DNA of 64,000 nucleotides, from contig OX596003.1 of assembly GCA_951394045.1 (NCBI GenBank), positions 61,322 to 125,321 on the forward strand, read 5' to 3'. Numbering within the stretch: position 1 is the stretch's first letter; each line of letters opens with the position of its first letter. This document shows positions 1 through 9,680 of the stretch, in pieces. Under the pieces are notes generated by a model, which was not told where the DNA came from, did not search any database, and saw only the letters and a list, made by a program, of their open reading frames with translations. Position numbers and translations under genes: made by a program. Origin of the DNA: Nitzschia sp. DOCU1. Its lineage: Eukaryota > Bacillariophyta > Bacillariophyceae > Bacillariales > Bacillariaceae.

Positions 1-78
1 TCTTGCGACACTTAGTTATTTATGAACTATTAGCAGCATCGATTTTATAAAAAAATTTATTATTACTGAAAATCTCAT

Positions 79-225
79 ATGTCAAAAAAAACACTTTCAA
101 ATAAAAGTCGATATTCTATTTTAAAATTATCCGGCTTTCGAACACGAATGTCGACAGCAGAAGGTCGTAAAACAATTCGCAATCGTCGAAAAAAAGGTCG
201 AAAAACCTTAACAATTCGTCGATAA
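79..225 (+). CDS. rpl34: 50S ribosomal protein L34
   Basis: The 48-residue reading frame from the ATG at 79 is a small, very basic protein. It carries the L34 signature: a GFRTRMST segment near residues 19-26, then [15 protein letters not shown] and a basic end. L34 is a late-assembling large-subunit protein that lies buried in 23S rRNA. The length is normal for the family. The gene is followed by a perfect 17-bp stem-loop at 280-327 that separates it from ycf46. Identification is by motif and is secure. Confidence 0.95.
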   Translation: MSKKTLSNKSRYSILKLSGFRTRMSTAEGRKTIRNRRKKGRKTLTIRR

Positions 226-279
226 ACGAATGCTTCAAAGAATTGTTACAAAGGATAAAAAATTTTCTTAAGACCTACT

Positions 280-327
280 ACTTTTCACTATCTTTTAAAC
301 CAATGGAGTCAAAAGATAGTGAAAAGT
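280..327 (+). terminator. Stem-loop after rpl34
   Basis: Two perfectly complementary 17-nt arms (280-296 and 311-327) flank a 14-nt loop. The structure sits 54 nt after the rpl34 stop and before ycf46. It is a likely 3'-end stabilising or terminating structure. Confidence 0.7.
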
Positions 328-427
328 CTCAAATTCGTATATTTCAATTATTCGACTAATAAATAATTTTTTATTTAAAACTAATATAATAATAATTTAA
401 TAAACCAATTCTTTGAAGAAATATCGT

Positions 428-1918
428 ATGAAATTTACAAGTGAATTAGCGCTTTTTTTAAAAGCTCGCTATCCAATTATTTATATCAATACAATTGAAG
501 AAGACAGAGTAGAATATGTAATTCGAAAGAATGTTAAAATGAATTTAAATCGAAGTATTTATAGCTGGGACTTTATTGATGGATATACAAACAATCCAAA
601 TAATCAAGGCTTTGGAAAAAGAAACCCATTACAAGCGTTAGAATTAGTTGAACGATTAAACGCCGAAACCCCTGCATTGTTTTTATTAAAAGATTTTAAT
701 CGCTTTTTGAGCGATTTATCGATTTCAAGAAAACTTAGAAATATTAGTAGAATTTTAAAATTACAACCAAAAACAATTATTATTATTGGTTCGGATTTAA
801 CAATACCGAAAGAATTACAAGAGTTAATTACCGTTTTACAATTTCAATTACCTTTAGAAGATGAAATTAGTCAGGAATTAAATCGTTTAATTGATTCTTT
901 AAATATTGAAGTAGAACCGGAATTATTTGAAACTTTAACTCGAGCTTGTCAAGGATTATCGTTAGAACGAATTAGACGAGTTTTATCAAAAATTATTGCA
1001 ACCTATAAAACAATTGATGACAATAGTATTTCTATTTTATTAAGTGAAAAAAAACAAATTATTAGTCAAACTGAAATTTTAGAATATTGTTCGGTAAATG
1101 AAAAAATTTCAAGCCTTGGAGGATTAAATAACCTTAAAGATTGGTTAAACAAACGTAAAACCGCCTTTAGTATTCAAGCATCCAATTATGGATTACCCAC
1201 TCCTCGGGGATTATTATTAATTGGAATTCAAGGAACTGGAAAATCCTTAACTGCAAAAGCAATTGCTAATGATTGGCAATTACCTTTATTAAAATTAGAT
1301 GTTGGAAAATTATTCGGCGGAATTGTTGGAGAATCAGAATCACGGTTGAGACAAATGATTAATGTTGCGGAAACTATATCGCCTTGTATACTCTGGATTG
1401 ACGAAATTGATAAAGCCTTTACAAATACTGAAAGTAAAGGAGATAGTGGAACAAGTAATCGTGTATTAGCAACCTTTATTAGTTGGTTATCGGAAAAAAC
1501 AAAACCTGTTTTTGTAATTTCTACAGCGAATAATATTGAACTACTACCGTTGGAAATTATTCGAAAAGGAAGATTTGATGAAATCTTTTTTTTAGATTTA
1601 CCACAAACAAAAGAACGAGAAGAAATTTTTAAGATTCATCTTCAAGAATTTCGACCAGATAGTTGGAAATTATTTGACTATCCAAAATTAGCTCAATTGT
1701 CTGAATCATTCTCAGGCGCAGAGATTCGACAAAGTATTATTGAAGGAATGTATCTAGCTTTTTATGAAAAACGTGAAGTTACAACCGAAGATATCTGTCT
1801 TGCATTAAAAGAATTAATTCCATTAGCAAATTTAGAGAGTAAGCAAATGCTTGCACTTCAAAATTGGGCTTCGTCAGGACAGATTCGTTTGGCATCTTCT
1901 AAAACGATATATATTTAA
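428..1918 (+). CDS. ycf46: Ycf46, AAA+ ATPase
   Basis: A 496-residue protein of the Ycf46 family of AAA+ ATPases, found in cyanobacteria and red-lineage plastids, with no firmly established substrate in plastids. Visible motifs are a Walker A GIQGTGKS near residue 266, a Walker B ILWIDEIDK near 321 and an arginine-rich GRFDEIFF segment further on. The N-terminal half is the family-specific domain. The frame stays open five codons upstream to a TTG at 413, but the ATG at 428 is preferred as the conventional start. No strong Shine-Dalgarno is seen. The A+T-rich leader has a TATAAT-like element near 385. Cytosolic (stromal), with no membrane segments. Confidence 0.9.
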   Translation: MKFTSELALFLKARYPIIYINTIEEDRVEYVIRKNVKMNLNRSIYSWDFIDGYTNNPNNQGFGKRNPLQALELVERLNAETPALFLLKDFNRFLSDLSISRKLRNISRILKLQPKTIIIIGSDLTIPKELQELITVLQFQLPLEDEISQELNRLIDSLNIEVEPELFETLTRACQGLSLERIRRVLSKIIATYKTIDDNSISILLSEKKQIISQTEILEYCSVNEKISSLGGLNNLKDWLNKRKTAFSIQASNYGLPTPRGLLLIGIQGTGKSLTAKAIANDWQLPLLKLDVGKLFGGIVGESESRLRQMINVAETISPCILWIDEIDKAFTNTESKGDSGTSNRVLATFISWLSEKTKPVFVISTANNIELLPLEIIRKGRFDEIFFLDLPQTKEREEIFKIHLQEFRPDSWKLFDYPKLAQLSESFSGAEIRQSIIEGMYLAFYEKREVTTEDICLALKELIPLANLESKQMLALQNWASSGQIRLASSKTIYI

Positions 1919-1944
1919 GTTATTAGTATTTTTAAAAAGATTTC

Positions 1945-3210
1945 ATGAAACAAAAAGTTTTTCGAATATTAGCAGATTTGCGGTTTTCTATTTTTATTTT
2001 ATTACTCATTAGTTTGTGTAGTATTATCGGAACCGTAATTGAACAAGATCAATCGATCGAAACCTATAAACTCAATTATCCATTAACAAATCCAATTTTT
2101 GGATTTTTATCTTGGGACTTAATTTTGAAATTAGGGTTTAATCACGTCTATAAAACATGGTGGTTTCTTGGACTTATCTTTTTATTTGGTTGTAGTTTAA
2201 CTTTCTGTAGTTTTTTACAACAATTACCATCATTGAAAATTGCGCGAAGATGTCAATTTTTTAGAACAGCGAATCCATTTTATCGATTAAAAATCTCGAC
2301 AATTTTAAATCAATTTTCATTTTCTAAAATTCTGAGACGAATTAAGCAACAACAATATTCTATTTTTCATCAAAAAAATATGGTCTATTGTTATAAAGGT
2401 TTAATTGGACGAATTGCACCTATCGTTGTCCATTTTAGTATGATTTTAATTTTAATTGGTACAATTATCGGTTCTTTATTTGGATTTAAAGCACAAGAAA
2501 TGGTTCCAAAAACGGAAAATTTTCATATTCAAAATATTTTAGCAACTGGTCCGTCAACCATTATTTCTCAATCTTCTGCTCGAATTAACGATTTTTGGAT
2601 TACCTATACTCCAACAAAAACAATATCTCAATTTTATTCTGATATTTCGATCTTAGATTCCCAAGGAAATGAAACCAATCGAAAAACAATTTCTGTCAAC
2701 TATCCATTGATTCAAAATGGTATTTATTATTATCAAACAGACTGGAATTTGATTGGATTACGAATTGAAAATCCAAAAGGTCAAATTATCGAGTATCCTT
2801 TACTTAACATTTTTGAAAATTCAGATAAAATTTGGCTAACTTGGATTTCTAATTCAAAAATACCGGAGAATGGTGTTATTGCAATTATTGATAATTTAGA
2901 AGGATATTGTTCTATCTATAATGCAACAGGTCAATTTTTAGGAAACCTTGAAATAAATGAAACAAATACTTTTCTACAACCACTTACATTATTTGAAATT
3001 CTAAGTTCGACTGGTTTACAAATTAAAACAGATCCCGGAATTCCATTCATTTATTCAGGATTTTTCTTCTTAATGGTGAGTACACTAATTAGTTATATTA
3101 CTTATTCTCAGGTTTGGTTAATTCGAGAAAATAATAAATTATTTATAGGTGGAACGACAAATCGAGCGGTGTTTGAATTTGAATTAGAATTTTTTAAATT
3201 TTTGAACTAA
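1945..3210 (+). CDS. ccs1: Cytochrome c biogenesis protein Ccs1 (ResB family)
   Basis: A 421-residue membrane protein of the Ccs1/ResB family. With CcsA it forms the system II machinery that delivers and attaches heme to c-type apocytochromes on the lumen side of the thylakoid. Hydrophobic segments lie near residues 13-33, 70-92, 158-182 and 368-390, with a large lumenal domain between the third and fourth. The family N-terminus (LADLRFSI, then a GTVIEQDQ segment) is clear. It follows ycf46 by 26 nt on the same strand, so the two may share a transcript. Its clients in this window would be cytochrome f (petA) and cytochrome c550 (psbV). Confidence 0.92.
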   Translation: MKQKVFRILADLRFSIFILLLISLCSIIGTVIEQDQSIETYKLNYPLTNPIFGFLSWDLILKLGFNHVYKTWWFLGLIFLFGCSLTFCSFLQQLPSLKIARRCQFFRTANPFYRLKISTILNQFSFSKILRRIKQQQYSIFHQKNMVYCYKGLIGRIAPIVVHFSMILILIGTIIGSLFGFKAQEMVPKTENFHIQNILATGPSTIISQSSARINDFWITYTPTKTISQFYSDISILDSQGNETNRKTISVNYPLIQNGIYYYQTDWNLIGLRIENPKGQIIEYPLLNIFENSDKIWLTWISNSKIPENGVIAIIDNLEGYCSIYNATGQFLGNLEINETNTFLQPLTLFEILSSTGLQIKTDPGIPFIYSGFFFLMVSTLISYITYSQVWLIRENNKLFIGGTTNRAVFEFELEFFKFLN

Positions 3211-3240
3211 AGAAGTGATACAGTATTTGGTTTCGGTTTA

Positions 3241-3278
3241 TAATTCTAAGTAACAAGTTTCAAACTTGGGAAGAATTA
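3241..3278 (+). promoter_or_regulatory. psbA 5' leader stem-loop
   Basis: Just upstream of psbA the outer arms TAATTCT (3241-3247) and AGAATTA (3272-3278) enclose an inner AAGTTT-C-AAACTT palindrome. Together they form a nested stem-loop ending about 20 nt before the start codon. No Shine-Dalgarno precedes the ATG. psbA leaders are known sites of translational control in other plastids, and a regulatory role here is inferred. Confidence 0.45.
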
Positions 3279-3287
3279 TAATAATAA

Positions 3288-4379
<1,092 letters not shown>

Positions 4380-4394
4380 TTTGCTAATTTCTAA

Positions 4395-4427
4395 AATTTC
4401 TAAACCTTTTTAAAAGGTTTAGAAATT
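4395..4427 (+). terminator. psbA 3' stem-loop
   Basis: Arms 4395-4410 and 4412-4427 are perfectly complementary. The real structure would open a few central pairs to make a loop. It lies 16 nt after the psbA stop and is the typical plastid mRNA 3'-end hairpin. Confidence 0.75.
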
Positions 4428-4785
4428 ATTATTTATTATTTAGATTATTGAATCCCTCTTTAAAAAAGAACTTTCTAAATTTCAAATTTCCTAATGAATC
4501 GTTCAAAAAGATTAAAATTTTTTACAATCGTGCTAAATTTGACAAAAAAAGACTTGTGCATAAGTAATGTTTAATATTCTTTATTTATTATGTCTATAAT
4601 TAATTCTGGATAAGTTAAGATGTAATGCTGGTAGTGTTAAAATCAACGACATACTATAAGGGGCCAAGGGTTAATAAACCAAAAGTTTAAAGATTAAATA
4701 TAGTTAGAATAACCAAATTCGATAGTTTGCATCGTTTTGACTTACGTATTCAGGTTCTGAGTAGAACTATAAAGATAGCCTAAAC
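4428..4785. other. Unexplained psbA-ycf35 spacer
   Basis: About 360 nt without a recognisable gene, between the psbA hairpin and a 34-bp hairpin. It contains TTGACA at 4539-4544 with no good -10 at the usual distance. It also contains a locally G-rich stretch (4660-4672, AAGGGGCCAAGGG) that is unusual for this genome. I looked for RNase P RNA, SRP RNA, 6S RNA and tRNA signatures on both strands and found none convincing. It could hold an undescribed small RNA. Confidence 0.4.
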
Positions 4786-4865
4786 TTTTAGTGTTATTAC
4801 TATCTTCCATTTATTATAGGAGCTTATTTTTCTATAATAAATGGAAGATAGTAATAACACTAAAA
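4786..4865. repeat. 34-bp perfect inverted repeat, hairpin between psbA and ycf35
   Basis: Arms 4786-4819 and 4832-4865 are complementary over all 34 nt with a 12-nt loop. It sits between the convergent psbA and ycf35 genes and ends 23 nt beyond the ycf35 stop. It could act as a bidirectional terminator, but it is roughly twice as long as the other gene-end hairpins in the window. Confidence 0.8.
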
Positions 4866-4888
4866 TAGTAATTATAGTTTTTCTTCGG

Positions 4889-5275
4889 TTAACTTTCTTC
4901 AGACCAACGTTCTAAAACTAAAGTATTTGATCCATCCGAATTATGTTGATATTTGACCGGTTGGAAACCAATCTTTTGACCTTCTCCAATTACAACTTCA
5001 CCTGCATATTGTTGAGCAATTTGATCGGTAAAAATTTCAACCGGATGCGATTGTTCCCAAAAACTTAGATCCGCAACTAAATCATATTCTTGCCCATTCC
5101 AACAGAAACTGATATTATATCCATTTGATTGAGGAATAATTAAACTAATTTGAGATGATACTGAATTTGGAACAATTGCTTCTTCTTGTTTATATGTAAT
5201 ATTTAATCTATTTAACGCTTTTTCTAAATAGAATAAATTTTGAAAACGAGTCTTGATATGTGTGAAATGTGACAT
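4889..5275 (-). CDS. ycf35: Ycf35 (DUF1257 family)
   Basis: A 128-residue soluble protein of the Ycf35/DUF1257 family, conserved in cyanobacteria and red-lineage plastids and of unknown function. Features matching the family are the MSHFTHIKT start (residues 1-9), a central FCWNGQEYDLVADLSFW block around residues 57-73, and a YAGEVVIGEGQKIGF-like region near residues 90-104. No membrane segment or cofactor motif is visible. It is transcribed leftward toward the long hairpin and is separated by about 80 nt from rps16 upstream. Confidence 0.88.
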   Translation of the reverse strand: MSHFTHIKTRFQNLFYLEKALNRLNITYKQEEAIVPNSVSSQISLIIPQSNGYNISFCWNGQEYDLVADLSFWEQSHPVEIFTDQIAQQYAGEVVIGEGQKIGFQPVKYQHNSDGSNTLVLERWSEES

Positions 5276-5355
5276 AAAATTTTAGTAGTAAATAAACTTA
5301 CCTAAGATTATATCAATTTTAAACCTATTGATTAGTATATAGTTAATATCTTAAT

Positions 5356-5589
5356 TTAAATAATATCTGCTTTCTTTAATAAATTAAAAACTGTTTTTGT
5401 TGGTTTTACTCCAGAATTTAACCATTTTTGAATTTTTTCCGAATCAAATTTATAATTTTTGGAAATTGGGTCATAATAACCTACTTCTTCAACAGGTCTT
5501 CCATCACGTCTTGTTGTATTTTCCATAATGACTAATCGATAAGAAGGGGAACGCTTTCTACCAATACGTTTTAATCGTAATTTTAACAT
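5356..5589 (-). CDS. rps16: 30S ribosomal protein S16
   Basis: A 77-residue protein with the S16 signature MLKLRLKRIGRKRSPSYRLV at the start and the VGYYDP motif near residues 37-42. S16 stabilises the 5' domain of 16S rRNA. The length is typical of plastid S16. It lies upstream of ycf35 and downstream of rps4 on the same strand, so rps4-rps16-ycf35 probably form one transcript. No intron, unlike land-plant rps16. Confidence 0.96.
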   Translation of the reverse strand: MLKLRLKRIGRKRSPSYRLVIMENTTRRDGRPVEEVGYYDPISKNYKFDSEKIQKWLNSGVKPTKTVFNLLKKADII

Positions 5590-5653
5590 ACTTCTACTTT
5601 GAAAAATAAATGATTGATTGAGTTAATAATTGCCTGATCTGTAAAGTACTAAA

Positions 5654-6268
5654 TTAACGACGAGAATAATATTCAATAACTAATAATTCATCTAGTTGTA
5701 GTGGAATATCCTCTCGGTTACAATAATCTAATACTGTTGCTTTTAATGAAGTTGGATCAAATTTTAAATTCGAAGGAACATCATTTCGGGGATTATTTTT
5801 TAAATTTGTAGTCACTAAATTTTTAGAAGTAGTTTTTTCTTTGACACTAATAGTATCATTTAAACGACATTGAAAACTTGGAATATTAATGACTTTCGTA
5901 TTAACAGTAATGTGTCCATGATTTACCAATTGACGGGCGTGGGCCATACTAGTTGCAAATCCTAAAGTAAAACAAAGAGTATCTAACCGCATTTCTAATA
6001 ATTGAAGTAAAATTAGACCGGTAACCCCTCTTCGTCTTCTAGCTTCTTTGACATATCGGAATAATTGACTTTCTGTTAACCCATAATTAAATTTTAGTTT
6101 TTGTTTTTCTTCCAGACGAACACCATATTCGGTTAACTTTTTACTCATATCTGGAGAGTTACCATCTTTTCCCGGACGATTTAACTTTTTTGATTTTTTC
6201 GTTGTTAAACCTGGTAATGCTCCTAATCGTCGACTAATTTTTAATTTAGGTCCTCGATAACGTGACAT
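5654..6268 (-). CDS. rps4: 30S ribosomal protein S4
   Basis: A 204-residue primary rRNA-binding protein of the small subunit. The start [21 protein letters not shown] is the plastid S4 signature. The S4 RNA-binding domain ([12 protein letters not shown], then [13 protein letters not shown]) lies around residues 92-126. The C-terminus ends [10 protein letters not shown] as in other plastid S4. It is the first protein gene after trnH on this strand. Confidence 0.97.
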   Translation of the reverse strand: MSRYRGPKLKISRRLGALPGLTTKKSKKLNRPGKDGNSPDMSKKLTEYGVRLEEKQKLKFNYGLTESQLFRYVKEARRRRGVTGLILLQLLEMRLDTLCFTLGFATSMAHARQLVNHGHITVNTKVINIPSFQCRLNDTISVKEKTTSKNLVTTNLKNNPRNDVPSNLKFDPTSLKATVLDYCNREDIPLQLDELLVIEYYSRR

Positions 6269-6330
6269 AAAATTAGATTTACTGTATAAATAATTTTTTA
6301 AAAATACTTAAGATAGAAAAATATCAACAA

Positions 6331-6405
6331 GGGCGAGTGACCGGACTTGAACCGGCGCATGGTGGAATCACAACCCACTGCCTTAACCACTTGGCTACAC
6401 CCGCC
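6331..6405 (-). tRNA. trnH(GTG): tRNA-His (GTG)
   Basis: A 75-nt cloverleaf on the minus strand. The 7-bp acceptor starts GGCGGGT, the anticodon loop reads TTGTGAT giving GTG, and the T arm is CCGGTTCAAGTCCGG. The discriminator base is C, as expected for tRNA-His. The extra 5' G needed for recognition is not encoded and would have to be added after transcription. Confidence 0.96.
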
Positions 6406-6478
6406 ATATTGTCTTATATAATACTTTATCAGTTTCTATCTCTAGACGTCTAGGTTATCTTTTAATTTTTTAACAACT

Positions 6479-6691
6479 ATGACAAATATCACACACTTTT
6501 ATTTGAATGGTCAGTCTTATTGTGTTCAAGCCAAAGTTACACTTTCCGATTTAATTAACTATTTTAATTTTAATCATTCTTTATTAGTTTTAGAATACAA
6601 CAATCTAATTTGTGATAAAAAAAATTGGAACAAAATCTTTCTAAAAGATCAAGATAAGATTGAAATTGTAACAATTGTAGGAGGAGGATAA
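6479..6691 (+). CDS. thiS: Thiamine biosynthesis sulfur carrier ThiS
   Basis: A 70-residue ubiquitin-like sulfur carrier. It has a beta-grasp pattern and the invariant Gly-Gly C-terminus (IVTIVGGG) that is thiocarboxylated to donate sulfur for the thiazole ring made by ThiG. It is stromal. It is a single gene between trnH and pheT, convergent with pheT. Family members are short and diverged, but the start, length and terminal GGG are fully consistent. Confidence 0.9.
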   Translation: MTNITHFYLNGQSYCVQAKVTLSDLINYFNFNHSLLVLEYNNLICDKKNWNKIFLKDQDKIEIVTIVGGG

Positions 6692-6715
6692 TTCTATAAA
6701 AATTATAGAATTATC
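6687..6715. terminator. Bidirectional hairpin between thiS and pheT
   Basis: Perfect 13-bp arms (6687-6699 and 6703-6715) with a 3-nt loop. It overlaps the thiS stop and precedes the pheT stop, so it can serve both convergent genes. Confidence 0.7.
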
Positions 6716-6728
6716 ATTTTTAACTTTA

Positions 6729-8849
6729 TTAAATTCGAATTGTAATATCAAATTTTTGAGTTAATACATCTGTTAAATGTCGAACAATTGTTTCGATTTG
6801 TTCTGTTTGAAGTGTTTCGGCATCCGATTGAAATACAAGTTGTAAGCATAAACTTATATGATCTTGTGGAATAGATTTACCTCTATATTCATCTAACAAA
6901 TTCACTTCTTGTAGAAATTGACTTCCATTTAAATATAATAATTCTTGAATATTTTGAAAAGAAATATTATTTTTTACAATAAAAGATAAATCTTTTATAA
7001 TTTTTGGATACGATGAATAATCTCTATAAACGGCTAATTTCGTTTGTTGAATTTGACGTTTGATAATATCAAAATTAAATTCAAATAGATATATATCAGT
7101 TGGAATGTTAAGTTTATTTGCTAATATTGGAGATACTTGTCCAAAGATTCCTAAATTTGTACCATCCGATAATACAAGTTGCGCCGTACAGTATAAATGA
7201 AATATATTTCGTTCTTTCATTGGGGTATACGATTTCCAATAGACTATAATATTTAATTTTTGAAATAATTGCTCTATTTTTCCTTTGGTTTCAAACCAAC
7301 TTAATGACTGAAAAAATTCTGACCAATTTGATTTTGTTTTCACTCCCCCTAAAATTCCAGACACTACTTCTGTTTCACGAACAATCGACGAAGAATCCGT
7401 CAGAAATATATGGCCATATTCAAAACCTTCTACAATTGAATTTCCTTTTTTGAAATTTTCTTCGACTGTTTTCAATAAGTTTGGTAATAAGCTTGAACGT
7501 AAATTAGAATATTCTTTTACTAAAGGATTAATCAATGAAATCTCATTTTTTATATAAGTTTCACTAGGAACTAAAGAATATTGGATTAGTTCATTTAAAC
7601 CTAAATTTACAAGACATGAGGTAAGCTTTTTACGAGTTTGATAATCAAAGTCTTCTGTTCCAATTGTTTTAAGGTTGGGTAATCTTGTCAAAAATTTATT
7701 AAACCCATAAATGCGACCAATCTCTTCAATTATATCAATTTCACGAACAATATCTTCATTTCGTAATGATGGGATACCAATATCCCATTTGAATTCATTA
7801 GAATCATAAATTACTTGAAATTGTAATCGTTCCAACGCTTCCGTAATACTTTGAGGAGAAATATAAGTATACTCATCATCGTTTTGTTTTTCAATCGGTC
7901 CTAATACTTGTTTAACTTGTTTATATTCCAATTGAATTCGTTTCTCTGGATCCTCAGTTAATTTTGCGATTGTATGAAGTTTACATTTTAATTTGGGATT
8001 ATTAATTCGTAATAATGAAACAAAACGATAAACTGACTGGAATAGACTTGTTGGTTTCAACGATTTTTCATACCGAGACGAACGATCTGTACGTAATCCT
8101 AATTTTCGTGATGTTTGTCGAATATGTGCGGCATTAAAAATACTAGCTTCTACAAATAAAGTTTTGGTACTTGATGAATAATTACTATCTTCACTACCAA
8201 TAATTCCAGCTATACTAATAGGCAAGTTATTTGCTTGAAGTACTAAAATAGATTCATCGAAAGAATAACTTGTGTAATTTCTGGCTGAGAAATTTCCAGA
8301 ATTTTCTCCAGCAATCAATGATAATTGAATTTCCGAATCCTTGACTTTGGAATAAATTTTATCCAAATCATAAAATTCTAAAGGATATCCTGTTTCCAGT
8401 AGAATGTAATTTTGAAAATCCGTTAAAGTATTAGTAACGGCGAATCCAGATGCTAATAATTTTTGTTGTAACCATTTCGGTGAACTGAAATCACTTACAT
8501 TTTCAATAATGAACGAACTAAATCCAGAGCAAGCCGTTTGACTTGGAGAAATTAATGGAATAGTTTCCAATAATTGAGACCAGGGACAAACGTTGATAGA
8601 ATACCTTGTTCGTTTAGGTATATTATTCAATAAAGCTGCAATTTCTAAAGACAGACCTTGAATGGATAAACTATCCGATCGATTGGCTGTTGCAGAAATT
8701 TCTAAGGCTGTCGTCGTTGTATTCAATAATTCAACTTCTAAAATCTCTTCGACTTCAAATCCACCAAGAGTTAATCGAGTAATTAAATCGTCTAAATTAA
8801 CTGTTGTAAGATTTACTAATTCATTAACCCATCGTAATGATATTTGCAT
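6729..8849 (-). CDS. pheT: Phenylalanyl-tRNA synthetase beta subunit
   Basis: A 706-residue PheT homologue (also named syfB in plastids), the structural and tRNA-binding subunit of bacterial-type PheRS. The N-terminal MQISLRWVNELV block is followed directly by EISATANRSDSLSIQGLSLE (residues about 50-69). The EMAP-like OB domain present in typical bacterial PheT, which usually makes the protein about 790-800 residues, is therefore absent. The B5 region, the catalytic-like core (GRIYGF, then SLRNEDIVREIDIIEEI) and the C-terminal FDX-ACB anticodon-binding domain are present. No pheS lies in the window. It is followed upstream by psb28 on the same strand. Confidence 0.92.
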   Translation of the reverse strand: MQISLRWVNELVNLTTVNLDDLITRLTLGGFEVEEILEVELLNTTTTALEISATANRSDSLSIQGLSLEIAALLNNIPKRTRYSINVCPWSQLLETIPLISPSQTACSGFSSFIIENVSDFSSPKWLQQKLLASGFAVTNTLTDFQNYILLETGYPLEFYDLDKIYSKVKDSEIQLSLIAGENSGNFSARNYTSYSFDESILVLQANNLPISIAGIIGSEDSNYSSSTKTLFVEASIFNAAHIRQTSRKLGLRTDRSSRYEKSLKPTSLFQSVYRFVSLLRINNPKLKCKLHTIAKLTEDPEKRIQLEYKQVKQVLGPIEKQNDDEYTYISPQSITEALERLQFQVIYDSNEFKWDIGIPSLRNEDIVREIDIIEEIGRIYGFNKFLTRLPNLKTIGTEDFDYQTRKKLTSCLVNLGLNELIQYSLVPSETYIKNEISLINPLVKEYSNLRSSLLPNLLKTVEENFKKGNSIVEGFEYGHIFLTDSSSIVRETEVVSGILGGVKTKSNWSEFFQSLSWFETKGKIEQLFQKLNIIVYWKSYTPMKERNIFHLYCTAQLVLSDGTNLGIFGQVSPILANKLNIPTDIYLFEFNFDIIKRQIQQTKLAVYRDYSSYPKIIKDLSFIVKNNISFQNIQELLYLNGSQFLQEVNLLDEYRGKSIPQDHISLCLQLVFQSDAETLQTEQIETIVRHLTDVLTQKFDITIRI

Positions 8850-8878
8850 TTTTGAATTTTTATAATATTTTTAGGTAA

Positions 8879-9226
8879 TTAACTAGCTTTTGTAAATACT
8901 AATCCATTTGTTGTTCCATAACGTTCCATAAATCTCATAAATCGTTCCCAAGCTTTTGGACTTTTCATAATATAAATCGATTCAATAGTTTCTGGCTTTC
9001 CATTAATAAAATGAGCATTTATATCTCGAGTTTCTAAAATTCCTTCTTCATCAATTAAGTACATTCCAGTAATTTCCCCTTCTTTTGCTGTACTTTTATC
9101 TAAAATATTTGGATTTTTGAAACGAAACGTGGCGGTTCCTGTACTCCCATCTCGTGATCGGGTTAAACGAACATCTGGTAAGACTTGCTCATCTAAGCCT
9201 TTTATAAATTGAATTTTAGCTTCCAT
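8879..9226 (-). CDS. psb28: Photosystem II assembly factor Psb28
   Basis: A 115-residue protein of the Psb28 (Ycf79) family, a stromal-side factor that binds PSII assembly intermediates near CP47 and cytochrome b559 and is absent from mature PSII. The family blocks are clear: [20 protein letters not shown] (residues 5-24), GTATFRF and the ARFI-like C-terminal [14 protein letters not shown]. No transmembrane segment. It is transcribed with pheT, 29 nt apart. Confidence 0.95.
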   Translation of the reverse strand: MEAKIQFIKGLDEQVLPDVRLTRSRDGSTGTATFRFKNPNILDKSTAKEGEITGMYLIDEEGILETRDINAHFINGKPETIESIYIMKSPKAWERFMRFMERYGTTNGLVFTKAS

Positions 9227-9338
9227 AATTCGATATTTATTTTAGAATAATAATCTATAATAATTATCTTCATTATGCAGTTTCTAAAATTAGAAAACAA
9301 CTTTTTTGAATATAAAATTCTTTAATAGAAATTACGAA

Positions 9339-9410
9339 CTGGGGTGGCAGGATTTGAACCTACGAATGGCGGAGTCAAAGTCCGCAGCCTTACCACTTGG
9401 CGACACCCCA
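9339..9410 (-). tRNA. trnQ(TTG): tRNA-Gln (TTG)
   Basis: A 72-nt cloverleaf with acceptor TGGGGTG/CACCCCA, anticodon loop ACTTTGA giving TTG, and discriminator G. The sequence is typical plastid tRNA-Gln. It is followed on the same strand by pheT-psb28 and preceded by trnR(ACG). Confidence 0.96.
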
Positions 9411-9453
9411 AAATCTTATTTAAAATAAGATTAAATCATGATACGTAAAGTAT

Positions 9454-9527
9454 TGGGCAAGAAGGGATTCGAACCCCTGACACCGTGGTTCGTAGCCACG
9501 TGCTCTAGTCCACTGAGCTACAAGCCC
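9454..9527 (-). tRNA. trnR(ACG): tRNA-Arg (ACG)
   Basis: A 74-nt cloverleaf with anticodon loop CTACGAA giving ACG, whose A34 is expected to be edited to inosine. The acceptor stem has two central T-T mismatches, and a similar non-canonical acceptor pattern is known for plastid trnR(ACG). Discriminator A. Confidence 0.95.
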
Positions 9528-9680
9528 CAAACATGATTTTAATTATGAATTATACTCGAATTGCAATTCATTCGTAAAGTTAAAAAAAATGAAAAGAGTT
9601 GAATTTTCTACTTGTAAAATAATAAGGAATTTGTTTAGAGTAATTCGTTAACTATTATTATTAATACAACTACAAAAAAA

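Noticed and set aside
4539..4785. Possible SRP RNA (ffs) or RNase P RNA in the psbA-ycf35 spacer
   Set aside because: A TCAGG-TTC...GAA stretch near 4749-4767 superficially recalls the SRP RNA tip, but the conserved AGCAG partner strand is missing. The RNase P GAGGAAAGTC-type core is also absent.
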